Origin: Calidithermus chliarophilus DSM 9957 | GTDB taxonomy: Bacteria; Deinococcota; Deinococci; Deinococcales; Thermaceae | Assembly (NCBI RefSeq): GCF_000430045.1 | Contig: NZ_KE387025.1 | Coordinates: forward strand, 123,891 to 163,146 | Reading direction: 5' to 3' | DNA length: 39,256 nucleotides | Shown here: in pieces, positions 15,647-23,151 of the stretch | Position numbering within the stretch: position 1 is the first letter of the stretch | Layout of the letters: every line of letters starts with the position of its first letter | The notes under the pieces: generated by a model | Seen by the model: the letters and a program-made list of their open reading frames with translations, nothing else | What the model was told of the DNA's origin: nothing | Database searches by the model: none | Translations under genes and position numbers: made by a program

Positions 15647-17005
15647 ACCGATCTTTCCTCCAGAGATAAGCACCATTCGGGTGAGGACGGCTCGAGGGGC
15701 GGTCACCCGCTGCTCGGCGCGGTTGCGCGCGACCAGTTGAGCCAGAAAGGCCCACGGCAGCGGGGTTTGTTTTAGGGCAAAGGCCGTGAGTGCCGTGGGG
15801 ACGGAGGCCACCATCTCTTTGTTGGCGTCACGGTAAAGGCTTCCCGCCAGCGCATAAAGGCCGAAGGGCTCGAGGTCGTAGAGCTCCTGGCTCTCGAAGT
15901 AGCGCTCGAGGTTCCGCCGGACCTCCTTGACCGTTGCGGTGATGTGGTCGCGCACCACCACGCGGCTCCCGCTCGCCGAAAGGCTCACCGCGTAGAACTC
16001 GTCCTCGGGGAGGGCCGTAAACTCTCTGCCGCTGAACACGCCGCGGATGGCGCTGCGTACCTGCTGCGTGTCGGCGGCAATCTTTGGCTTGGACTCCGCT
16101 CCCCGCTTGAGCCGCTCGAGGACACTCTCACCTCGGGGGTTTTTCAACAACTCGGCCACGGGCGGGATTGGGCCGGTCTTGGTCCAGAAGGCGTAGACCA
16201 CCGGCCCCACGCGGAGGTGGGTCGATTCATTCTTGAGCAGGTGGTTGAGGGCGTTGGCGTACTTTTCGGCGAGGTCGAGGCGGACTGGGGCGATTTGGGA
16301 GGCCGAGAGCCCGTACGACTCGAAAGCAGCCGCGTTGGCTGAGATGAAGTTCATCCCTGAGGTCTGGCCGCCGGGGATTCCCTTGACCTTGACGGGCTCA
16401 CGCTCCATGACCGGCCCGACAACGCCCGAAATCAGGCACTCGGCCCTAAGCCCCTTCGTGCCATCGGCACCCTCCGCCACCGCGAATTGGCCTGCCCAGT
16501 ACTGCTGGACCTCGGGAAGATCGATCGGACGCACCCCGTCCACCACGAAGGTCAGGTTGTCATCCGCGCTGAAACCGGCTTCCAGGCCTAGTTTGGAGGG
16601 ATCCAGGGCTTCCAGGAAGCGATGCACAGCCCAGACTTCGGGTATTTCCGTGGCTTTGGCACAGGCCAACACCTCCCGCTTGAAGAGCTCGTGGCGCTGC
16701 CGAACCTTGGAAGCGTCGGCCCCCTCCTTGCTCAGCCCGAGCACGTACTCCCCGTTATCGGCGAGGAGTTTGGCCCTCGGGGCCACCGTCCGGATGACGT
16801 GCGGGGTGAGCAGACGCTTCCCCCGGTCACTCTTCTTCCCCGAGCCGTCGGAGGTGCGCTCGAGGCGCTGGAAATTCCCTTGTGCGTCCAAGTAGACCAG
16901 CCAGCGAACCGGCTGCTCCTGGTACATGAACGGCACTTTGGGCCTGCCGCCGGCCTCCTCGCGCTCCAGCCGCTCGGCGTAGGCTACTAGCTGCTGCAAG
17001 AGCAT
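15218..17005 (-). CDS. cas8c: Cas8c (Csd1), Cascade large subunit
   Basis: The 595-aa protein starts at ATG 17005 (MLLQQLVAYAERLE), sharing one base with the cas5c stop (TGATG) and having AGGAG upstream. Csd1-like features include VRWLVYLDAQGNFQRLE, LADNGEYVLGLS, a glycine-rich GGQTSGMNFISANAAAFESYG segment near the middle and AFWTKTG. Cas8c recognises the PAM and recruits Cas3. The 3' quarter also encodes the Cas11c start. The frame is open for 31 codons before the chosen ATG, but these overlap cas5c. Length agrees with the family. Confidence 0.95.
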   Translation of the reverse strand: MLLQQLVAYAERLEREEAGGRPKVPFMYQEQPVRWLVYLDAQGNFQRLERTSDGSGKKSDRGKRLLTPHVIRTVAPRAKLLADNGEYVLGLSKEGADASKVRQRHELFKREVLACAKATEIPEVWAVHRFLEALDPSKLGLEAGFSADDNLTFVVDGVRPIDLPEVQQYWAGQFAVAEGADGTKGLRAECLISGVVGPVMEREPVKVKGIPGGQTSGMNFISANAAAFESYGLSASQIAPVRLDLAEKYANALNHLLKNESTHLRVGPVVYAFWTKTGPIPPVAELLKNPRGESVLERLKRGAESKPKIAADTQQVRSAIRGVFSGREFTALPEDEFYAVSLSASGSRVVVRDHITATVKEVRRNLERYFESQELYDLEPFGLYALAGSLYRDANKEMVASVPTALTAFALKQTPLPWAFLAQLVARNRAEQRVTAPRAVLTRMVLISGGKIGMNELKRLEPDRPDSPGYHLGRLMALLEDLQYAALGKVNTTVTDRFYGSLSSTPVMPYRALMNGAQAHLSKLRKDPSKKGLHGLFERRIAEISLHLKSIPATLDLENQALFSLGYYHQKAEKFEAIAEAKAAQQAKQAEGGVQ

Positions 17006-17694
17006 CAGTTCACGCTCCTGTACAAGTCGGGGACTTTCAGAACGCCCCGCTCGAGCCGCGCCGCGAAGAATTTGGGGACTGCTCTCCCCTTCACCCACGC
17101 TCCCCCGTTGGCGCCGTGCTTGCGGAACCTGACCGGCCCGTCCTCATCCTCGGTGAACTCGAGGTCGAAGAGCATCCGGCCTAAGTCTTCGGTGAGCGCC
17201 TCGAGCGGCCGGTCTTCGGCGCTCACCGGGGCGAAGTAGCCGGTGAACTCCCGCGTGCCCAGGTAGGGCTGGTGGCGGGCCTGACCCTTCTCTACCCGCC
17301 GCTCGAAGATCTCGCGGTATTTGGTGAGCGGGTCGGTGGCGTGGGGGGCGAGCTCGAGGTCGGCCCGGATCACGTAGGCCACGTCCTTGAGAACCAGGGC
17401 GTTGCGCTGGGCACGGTCTTCCTCGGCGAAGAAACCCCCGCCCGACTTCTGCCAGCCTTGGGCGGAGCGGGCCGAGGCCACGGTGTTGACCTCGTTGCGG
17501 AGGATGGAAAAGCGCTTGATGGGGTTGAGCACCCAGATCTCGCGCACCCTCCAGCGGAACTCGGGTTTCCAGAAGATGGCCTCGAGCACCCCTCTGGCCG
17601 CGCTGGGGGTCATCACGTCGTAGGAAACGCGCTCCACCTTGTTCTCGGGGCGGGTGAAGCAGGCGTACTCGCCCCATACCTTCACAGCTACCAC
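17005..17694 (-). CDS. cas5: Cas5c (Cas5d), pre-crRNA endoribonuclease and Cascade subunit
   Basis: The family-typical N-terminus VAVKVWGEYACFTRPE and the following KVERVSYDVMTPSAARG identify Cas5c. In type I-C this protein replaces Cas6: it cuts the repeat below its hairpin and stays on the 11-nt handle. No cas6 is present here. I place the start at GTG 17694 (229 aa), because AGGAGGAGG lies 6 nt upstream and one base separates it from the stop of the 58-aa ORF, whose last codons form that ribosome binding site. An ATG six codons upstream (17712) is a weaker alternative. Confidence 0.93.
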   Translation of the reverse strand: MVAVKVWGEYACFTRPENKVERVSYDVMTPSAARGVLEAIFWKPEFRWRVREIWVLNPIKRFSILRNEVNTVASARSAQGWQKSGGGFFAEEDRAQRNALVLKDVAYVIRADLELAPHATDPLTKYREIFERRVEKGQARHQPYLGTREFTGYFAPVSAEDRPLEALTEDLGRMLFDLEFTEDEDGPVRFRKHGANGGAWVKGRAVPKFFAARLERGVLKVPDLYRSVN

Positions 17695-17695
17695 C

Positions 17696-17872
17696 TCAAT
17701 CCTCCTCCTCATCCTCAAGCCTTTTGGGATCGCCATAGAGCCGGTAATGCAGACGAAGCTTGAACTCCTCCAGTAGATCCTCAGGGGTAGGGAAGGGTCT
17801 ATGCGAGTAAATGCACTCCGCCAACTCATTAACCGCAAGTTCATAGGCTACTTTGAGGTCGGTTCGTCTCAT
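17696..17872 (-). CDS. 58-aa acidic-tailed ORF, first gene of the cas5-cas2 operon
   Basis: The frame reads MRRTDLKVAYELAVNELAE, then RPFPTPEDLLEEFKLRL, and ends in RLEDEEED. It looks genuinely coding, but I recognise no family. Two starts compete. ATG 17872 lies exactly at the start point predicted from TTGACT-17-TATCTT and would be leaderless. TTG 17890 has AGGAGG 5 nt upstream and would add six residues. Only one base separates the stop from cas5c, and the codons for the acidic tail provide the cas5c ribosome binding site, so coupling with cas5c is likely. It could be a small regulator or accessory Cascade protein, or simply a leader ORF that sets cas5c translation. Confidence 0.6.
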   Translation of the reverse strand: MRRTDLKVAYELAVNELAECIYSHRPFPTPEDLLEEFKLRLHYRLYGDPKRLEDEEED

Positions 17873-17878
17873 GCATCG

Positions 17879-17907
17879 AAGATAGCGCAACCCTTCCTCC
17901 TAGTCAA
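17879..17907 (-). promoter_or_regulatory. Predicted main promoter of the cas5-cas8-cas7-cas4-cas1-cas2 operon
   Basis: TTGACT (17907-17902) and TATCTT (17884-17879) are 17 bp apart on the minus strand; the seventh base after the -10 box is the A of ATG 17872. This is the best consensus promoter seen near the cas genes. The PAM of the mini-CRISPR target (17909-17911) begins one base upstream of the -35 box. Confidence 0.6.
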
Positions 17908-17908
17908 T

Positions 17909-17940
17909 TTCACTGGTAGTGAAGAAACCTAATCAGTAGA
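17909..17940 (+). promoter_or_regulatory. Predicted self-target (PAM plus protospacer) of the mini-CRISPR RNA
   Basis: TTC (17909-17911), the usual type I-C PAM, is followed by ACTGGTAGTGAAGAAAC and then CTAATCAGTAG. The mini-CRISPR spacer reads ACTGGGTAGGAAGAAAC and then ACTAATCCAGTAG. In fixed register positions 1-5 and 10-17 match and 6-9 do not; most of the rest aligns after single-base shifts. Such partial pairing would allow binding without Cas3 cleavage, as known for CreA/CreR-type RNAs. Confidence 0.6.
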
Positions 17941-17960
17941 AACGTGCATCATCCACCGAA

Positions 17961-17966
17961 TATACT
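17961..17966 (+). promoter_or_regulatory. -10 box of the mini-CRISPR RNA
   Basis: TATACT on the plus strand; the predicted start (about 17973) falls directly at the first base of the repeat-like element. The -35 region is poor. Confidence 0.45.
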
Positions 17967-17973
17967 ACCCAGC

Positions 17974-18058
17974 GTCGGCACGCCCCACGGCGAGGATTGA
18001 AACACTGGGTAGGAAGAAACACTAATCCAGTAGTGCCCCCTATAAGGGGGCCCTGTTT
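17974..18058 (+). ncRNA. Mini-CRISPR regulatory RNA, CreR-like
   Basis: A single repeat-like element (17974-18003) starts GTCGGCACGCCCC and ends GAGGATTGAAAC, the last 12 bases being identical to both arrays. A short GC stem (CGCC/GGCG) directly precedes the 11-nt handle AGGATTGAAAC, so Cas5c could process it. The first part resembles the GTCG...ATTGAAAC repeats of other I-C systems rather than the local repeats. A spacer-like stretch follows (18004-18034), then a 6-bp hairpin GCCCCC/GGGGGC (18035-18051) and a T-rich tail, which looks like a terminator. With the -10 box just upstream, this forms a complete small transcription unit, convergent with cas3. Its spacer resembles the site next to the cas promoter. 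Known CreR RNAs guide Cascade to repress cas genes; I infer the same here. Confidence 0.6.
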
Positions 18059-21000
18059 ATATGACGCTGCTACTAGCATCGAACAGCTCCTCGATCCCCA
18101 GCTTCTCGCTGTAGTTCCCGGTCCACTCCCAAAGTTCGACATCGAGTTCGGTCATCTCGCAGATGAAGGGGGCCAGCTTTTCCTTGTTGCTGGCGTAAAT
18201 GTTGACGATGTACGGCTGGAGCTTCCGCAGAGCCATAAAGCCTGTGTGCTGGCTCAAGATCCGGTCGATGGCTGCGGCATCCTGGGCCCGCTTGCGCACC
18301 AACACAGGGAAGGTGTTGTCGCCGATTAGCCGGTACAATTCGGCCACCTTCGGGTAATTGAATTGCTGGCGGAAGCTCTGGACCTCCTTGGCGTCGGTGT
18401 GGGTGAGGTCACGGTAGAGCTCGGTGAAGTACCGGGTGAAGAGTTCGGGGTCGTCCAGGTCAGCGCCCTGGCGCAGCAAATTCCGTGCGAGGCCGGTGGC
18501 GCTGGCGTAGACGCCTTGCGGCAGGCCTTCACGCTCGGGGCGGAATACGGTCACCTCGCCCAGGACCGGCTGGCCCCCGCGCTCGAGCCTCCCCTCGCGG
18601 TTGCAGCGCCCTGCGGCCTGCACCACCGAGTCCAGAGGCCCCAGGGCCCGGTAAACCATGGGGAAGTCCAGGTCCACGCCCGCTTCGACCAATTGGGTCG
18701 AGACCACCCGGCAGGGGAGGTTGCGCTTCAGGCGGTCCCGGATGGCGGCGAGCACCTCTCGCCGGTGGGCGGGGTACATGTGGGTCGAGAGATGGACGGC
18801 CTCGGGGTCGTCGAGGGCAGCGTACAAATCCCGGGCCTGCTGTTTGGTGTTGACGATGCACAATACCTGATCGTGCCCGCGAAGCCGCTCGGCCACCGCC
18901 TCCCAGGGCTGCGGCTGGAGCTCGAGCCTGTACGCCACCCGCTTGAGCTGTCGGAAGTAGCGCCCGGGGTCGGGCACGATCTCCCGCACGCCCTCCAGCG
19001 TGGCGAAGCCCAGGGGAGCGTCGAGCGCGGGCTGGGTCGCCGTGCACAGCACCACGCTCACCCGGTAGCGCCGGACCAGCTCCTTGAGCACGTCCAGGGT
19101 GGGCTGGAGGAGGTTGGCCGGCAGCGTCTGTACCTCGTCGAGCACGATCACCGACCCGGCGAGGTTGTGGATCTTGCGGAGCTTGCTGGGGTTGTTGCTC
19201 AGCAGGCTCTCGAACAACTGCACGGTGGTGGTAACCACCACGGGCATGTCCCAGTTCTCCGAAGCCAGCCTGGCGCGGCTTTCCTCCTCCGCGTCGGCGG
19301 GCTCGTAGGCTGAGTGGTGCTCGAGGACGTTCTCTGCCCCTAGCAGCTTGGCGAACTCTTCGGCGGTCTGGTCGATGATGCTGGTGTAGGGGACCGCGTA
19401 GACCACTCGCCGCAGGCCGAACTTCACCGCGTGTTCCAGCGCGAAGGCCAGGCTCGAGCGGGTCTTTCCGCCCCCGGTCGGCACGGTGAGCCGGAAGAAG
19501 CCGGGCTCGAGAGCGGCGGCCTCGAGGGCGGCTTGATAGATCTCCCAGCGGGTCCGGTTGACCAGGGTATCGGCGCTGCGGATCTTCTCCTGCCCCTCTT
19601 TCACCCTGGCGAGCAGTTCCTGCAGGCCGGCTTTGGGGACGGTGCGGTAGGCGTACCGCCTGGGGCTCCAGAAGCGCTCTGTATCGAGCCGGTCCGCGTC
19701 CACCAGGGCGCTCAGCAGCATCCGGATGAAGAATTCGCGGGCAAGGGGCTCGAGCTCAGCGATTTCGGGAGCCACCCCCCCGAAGATGTCCTTCAGCTCC
19801 TCGCAGGCCCGGTCCAGGGCCTGCCGGACCTCCGGGCTCTCCCTGCGTCGGAGCAGCCGGTCGGTGAGTAGGGAGCGGTCGCCAATCCTGCCGTGGTGGT
19901 ATGCCACCGCCCACGCCAACTCGCTGCCGAGCCCGTTCGCAGGGATGAGGTCGTCCTCATAGCCCGCGAGCAGGAGGTCCCGGCCCAGTACGGCCCCGGC
20001 GCTGGAATGGTCCACTTTCCCGGCGGGGGGCGGGCTTCCGAATCGGTCAGCCCGGTACGCTGCCCGGAGGTAGTCCTGAAACTCCTGGCTGTACTTGCCC
20101 AGGTCATGGAGGATGCCCAGCCAGTAAGCCAGCTCGGAGGCCGCCGGAACGTTGAATTGGGCGGCGAAGTCGCGGGCCAGGCCGGCGACGGCCTCGAGGT
20201 GCTCGCGCAACGGCTGCCACCGCTGCCTGGGGTCGTCTTTGCGGGGCGTATGGGCCCAGTACGGGCTGTTGGCCGTTGAGCCAAGGTTCCGGTCGGAGCT
20301 GTACAACTCTGCCACGGCTACGGCCTCCTCGAGCCAGCGCTGCCGGAAGAACTCCGGCTCCAGCACCTCCACCCTCGGCCCCCAGCTCTGCACCCATGAC
20401 AGCAGCTCGATGGGGAAACCGCCCTCGTCGGTGCCTACCGTAACCTCCACCACCAGGCTGCCGTCGTCGCGCTGCTCCAGCTCCCTGAGGTTGGGGTAGC
20501 CCCCCTCCCGGATGCGCTGGACGGCGCTGGGCAAGAAGCGCAGCTTCACCCGCACGGGGTTCCCCCCGCCCCCCACGATGCCCCAGGCGTCGGAGAGGTA
20601 CTCCCGGGGGTCGAAGCTGGCCGGGATCTCGTAGGCCTCGGTCGAGCCGACCAGGGTGACGAACTGCATCCGCGCGAGCTTAAAGGTGCGCAGCTCGTTC
20701 TTGTAGCTGCGCTCGCGGCCGATGACGTAGACCGCCATGTTGGCCCGCGAGACCTCGATGAAGTAGGTTTCCAGCTCGAATTTGGTGGGCTCGCGCCGCC
20801 CGGGGAGCTGGTAGTGGAACTGGACGAGCTGGCGGCGGAACCAGGCGTTGGTGATCTTCTCGAGGTTGCTGCCCTCGAGGCCTGGTCCACGGGCGGCCAT
20901 GGACTCGGCGCTGCGCTGCGCGACGGTCCGGGCGGGCTCGGGTAGGCCGCGCGCCAGCTTGAGCATGGCCTCGAGGTACTGCTGGTTATGACCCGGCGAG

Positions 21001-21299
21001 TGGTGGTAGAGCATCCGCAGGGCCGTGTGCGCCACCACCTTGTCGATGTCGCTCAGGAGCACGCCGGCGTTGAGGGCGTAGGTGTGCCGGATCTCATCGT
21101 GCAGCAGTCGGAAGCCCAGGTAGGGCTCGAGCTCCTTGAGGTCTTCGAGGTAGTACAGCACCGCCCGCTTCCTGACGCCGAGTGCGGTGGCGAGCTGTTG
21201 TGCCGTCCAGGGCTTGAGCTTGAGCAGCTCCAGCAGCCTGACGAGCCGGAGGGCCTTCTCGTGGGTGGCATTGGGCAGATCAGTGTCGTCCGGCTGCAT
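18057..21299 (-). CDS. cas3: Cas3 helicase-nuclease with N-terminal HTH-WYL regulator domain (fusion)
   Basis: One uninterrupted 1080-aa frame. Residues 1-75 form an HTH (RLVRLLELLKLKPWTAQQLA, then GVRKRAVLYYLEDL). About 150-240 is a WYL-type domain, with VYV in place of WYL (190-192) followed by RTFKLARMQFV. About 245-333 is the WCX-like extension (VKLRFLPSAV ... VEVLEPEFFRQRW). Cas3 then begins: HD nuclease with H350, H398-D399, H431 and H468-H469; helicase with PTGGGKT (607-613), DEVQ (721-724), TAT (753-755), STQLVEAGVDL (867-877) and QAAGRCNREG (894-903). The Cas3 part (~745 aa) and regulator part (~335 aa) are each of full family length. No convincing internal start separates them. Cas3 is recruited by Cascade to degrade target DNA; the fused sensor domain suggests direct regulation of, or by, the nuclease. 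Confidence 0.9.
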   Translation of the reverse strand: MQPDDTDLPNATHEKALRLVRLLELLKLKPWTAQQLATALGVRKRAVLYYLEDLKELEPYLGFRLLHDEIRHTYALNAGVLLSDIDKVVAHTALRMLYHHSPGHNQQYLEAMLKLARGLPEPARTVAQRSAESMAARGPGLEGSNLEKITNAWFRRQLVQFHYQLPGRREPTKFELETYFIEVSRANMAVYVIGRERSYKNELRTFKLARMQFVTLVGSTEAYEIPASFDPREYLSDAWGIVGGGGNPVRVKLRFLPSAVQRIREGGYPNLRELEQRDDGSLVVEVTVGTDEGGFPIELLSWVQSWGPRVEVLEPEFFRQRWLEEAVAVAELYSSDRNLGSTANSPYWAHTPRKDDPRQRWQPLREHLEAVAGLARDFAAQFNVPAASELAYWLGILHDLGKYSQEFQDYLRAAYRADRFGSPPPAGKVDHSSAGAVLGRDLLLAGYEDDLIPANGLGSELAWAVAYHHGRIGDRSLLTDRLLRRRESPEVRQALDRACEELKDIFGGVAPEIAELEPLAREFFIRMLLSALVDADRLDTERFWSPRRYAYRTVPKAGLQELLARVKEGQEKIRSADTLVNRTRWEIYQAALEAAALEPGFFRLTVPTGGGKTRSSLAFALEHAVKFGLRRVVYAVPYTSIIDQTAEEFAKLLGAENVLEHHSAYEPADAEEESRARLASENWDMPVVVTTTVQLFESLLSNNPSKLRKIHNLAGSVIVLDEVQTLPANLLQPTLDVLKELVRRYRVSVVLCTATQPALDAPLGFATLEGVREIVPDPGRYFRQLKRVAYRLELQPQPWEAVAERLRGHDQVLCIVNTKQQARDLYAALDDPEAVHLSTHMYPAHRREVLAAIRDRLKRNLPCRVVSTQLVEAGVDLDFPMVYRALGPLDSVVQAAGRCNREGRLERGGQPVLGEVTVFRPEREGLPQGVYASATGLARNLLRQGADLDDPELFTRYFTELYRDLTHTDAKEVQSFRQQFNYPKVAELYRLIGDNTFPVLVRKRAQDAAAIDRILSQHTGFMALRKLQPYIVNIYASNKEKLAPFICEMTELDVELWEWTGNYSEKLGIEELFDASSSVI

Positions 21300-21460
21300 A
21301 AGGGTTGGTAACTACGAATGTACCGAAGGGCATCCAGAGACCATCCATCTCACCGCGTAAGGGCTAAAGGGCGCAAGAAACTTGAGTGTTGTTTTAGAGG
21401 GTTTACCGCGTGAAGCGCAGGGCAGGGCGTAGAAGTGGGAAGAGGGGCGCAACGCGAACC
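21300..21460 (-). promoter_or_regulatory. Region upstream of wyl-cas3 with near-copy of leader motif
   Basis: This 161-bp gap between the TPR regulator and wyl-cas3 contains ACGCGAACC (21452-21460, plus strand), one mismatch from the GCGCGAACC of the CRISPR leaders, directly after the regulator's stop codon. No good -35/-10 pair is seen; a TACATT at about 17 nt before the cas3 ATG is a weak -10 candidate. The ATG at 21299 lacks a clear ribosome binding site. Confidence 0.35.
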
Positions 21461-23092
21461 TCAAACCACCCACGGCGACATGCCGCGCCGTTCCTGGATC
21501 CAGTTGGCGTAGTGACCGACCATGAACTCCGCCGCGTTCGGGGTCGGCGGGCGGTCGCGGTACACCCACTCGGCGGCGGGGTCGAGGCGGTAGACCCCGC
21601 CGTGGACCTGGATGCTGCCCTTCCACCCGAGCGCTCGCCGCAGGCGTTCGGCGGTCTCCCACAGGGCCTTGCGGTCTTGGGGGCGGTCTTGCCCGTAAAG
21701 CTGGTCGAGGAGGTGCTCTACGCCGGCGCTTCCGCCGTTCTCAAGCAGGAGCACCAGCAGTTCGCCTGGGCGCCCGGTCGGGCTGATGGGCACCGGCCGG
21801 CCGTTCACCTTGACCTCGAGCGAGCCGAAGGGGTTGACCTCGACCCACAGCTTCTGCGGCACCTCCGGCGCCGGCTGGCCCAGGCAGGACTTCAATCCGG
21901 GGAAGCAGTGCAGCTCCTCCCGCACCCAGAGGTTGGCGGGCTCGAGGCCCTCCAGCAGCCCCCGGGCAGCTTCCCCCGCCCCGCTGTGGTGGTGCAGGGC
22001 TGCCTGCACCACTGCCCGCACCACCCTCCCCCGCTCGCCCAGCACGAGGGGGCCGGCAAGGGCGTTTCGGGCCCCGGCGACGTCCCCCAGCATCAGCCGC
22101 GCCGCAGCGATATCGGCGTTCAGCCAGCTCGAGGCGGGGGAGGGATCGCACTCGAGCGCCAGCGTGAGCTGGGCCAGCGCCTCCTCGGTCCGGCCCAGCA
22201 GGCGAAGGGTATGGCCGTAGCCCCATAGGGCTTGCTGCCGGTCGTCCCGGTCGCAGGTGACCTGGGCAGCTTCCTGGTAACTGTCCAGGGCCCGCTCCCA
22301 CTCCCCAAAGGAGCGGCGGACGGCTCCCAAGCCACACAGGGCCCGCGCCCGGAATTCCCGCGCCACCGCCTTGCGGCTGAGCCGAACGGCCTCGAGCAGG
22401 TGCTGCTCGGCCTCCTCCGGGCGGTCCTTGATGAGCGCCGTTCCCAAGCTGTGGCGTGCCCAGGCCAGGTAATAGGGGTCATCGCGCAGATAAGCCAGGG
22501 CCTCGGCCCACACCACCCGCGCCGCGGAGCGCTGGCCCGAGAGGTAGAGCAACCCGCCCTCGTCGACGAGGCCGCGGCCCAGCGCCGCCCCCTTTAAATG
22601 TCCCCGCGCATTCACGAACGCCTCGTGCCACTCGGCCCGCCCCAGGCGGAACAGCACCTCCCCTCTGGTGCGCCAGTAGAGCCCGCGCTCGAGGGGGGTG
22701 TGCTCCTCGAGCGCGGACGAGCTCCGCGCCACGTCCAGGGCCTCGAGCTGGTTCAGCGCCTCCTGATGGCGGCCTTCCCGCAGGAGGGCCCAGGCCCGGT
22801 ACGTTCCCAGGGCAGGGGAAAGTGGCAGGGACAGCGTATCGAGGTAGGCCAGCAGCGCCCCCGATCGGCGGGAACGGCACAAAACCGCGGCATACAGCCG
22901 TTGTAGGGAAGCCTCCTGGCGCAACCAGCTTTCGGGAAGCAGGCCGAACAGCTCCGCCACCTGCTCAGCCTGCTGGTGGGTAGAAGCCTGGTGCACCAGG
23001 CTCTCCAGTAACCGCGCCGCCGGTGCCATCCGGTCCGTGTCCACCAGGGCCATAAGGCTCACTCGAGCATCATCAATCGCGATTTTTCCCAC
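21461..23092 (-). CDS. TPR-repeat transcriptional regulator with C-terminal winged helix
   Basis: The 543-aa protein consists mainly of tetratricopeptide-like helical pairs (about 90-400; for example GTYRAWALLREGRHQEALNQ, ALWGYGHTLRLLGRTEEAL). A C-terminal OmpR/SARP-type winged helix follows at about 414-505 (LEVKVNGRPVPISPTGRPGE, then LLDQLYG and VHGGVYRLD). DNA binding at the C-terminus with TPRs in front is the reverse of RRNPP quorum-sensing regulators. The start is uncertain: GTG 23092 has no Shine-Dalgarno, but TAAAAT lies 9 nt upstream, which would give a nearly leaderless mRNA; ATG 23053 is an alternative. It is followed by wyl-cas3 and preceded by a small exported-peptide ORF. A role in CRISPR regulation is inferred from position only. 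Confidence 0.7.
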   Translation of the reverse strand: MGKIAIDDARVSLMALVDTDRMAPAARLLESLVHQASTHQQAEQVAELFGLLPESWLRQEASLQRLYAAVLCRSRRSGALLAYLDTLSLPLSPALGTYRAWALLREGRHQEALNQLEALDVARSSSALEEHTPLERGLYWRTRGEVLFRLGRAEWHEAFVNARGHLKGAALGRGLVDEGGLLYLSGQRSAARVVWAEALAYLRDDPYYLAWARHSLGTALIKDRPEEAEQHLLEAVRLSRKAVAREFRARALCGLGAVRRSFGEWERALDSYQEAAQVTCDRDDRQQALWGYGHTLRLLGRTEEALAQLTLALECDPSPASSWLNADIAAARLMLGDVAGARNALAGPLVLGERGRVVRAVVQAALHHHSGAGEAARGLLEGLEPANLWVREELHCFPGLKSCLGQPAPEVPQKLWVEVNPFGSLEVKVNGRPVPISPTGRPGELLVLLLENGGSAGVEHLLDQLYGQDRPQDRKALWETAERLRRALGWKGSIQVHGGVYRLDPAAEWVYRDRPPTPNAAEFMVGHYANWIQERRGMSPWVV

Positions 23093-23113
23093 TCCAGAGT
23101 CATTTTACAAACC

Positions 23114-23140
23114 TTAGGGGAGGCACACGGCCTCCCCTAA
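23114..23140 (-). terminator. Strong hairpin between peptide ORF and TPR regulator
   Basis: An 11-bp perfect stem (TTAGGGGAGGC with its complement) and 5-nt loop lies 11 bp after the peptide ORF stop; GGTTTGT follows on the minus strand. It probably terminates or attenuates transcription before the regulator gene. Confidence 0.6.
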
Positions 23141-23151
23141 CCCAACCTCCG

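Noticed and set aside
17712-17844. N-terminal extension of cas5c up to 17844
   Set aside because: It overlaps the 58-aa ORF, lacks family similarity, and a far better ribosome binding site precedes GTG 17694.
18035-18051. Hairpin as terminator of cas3 only
   Set aside because: The T-rich tail is on the plus-strand side, so it fits the mini-CRISPR RNA better; a bidirectional role remains possible.
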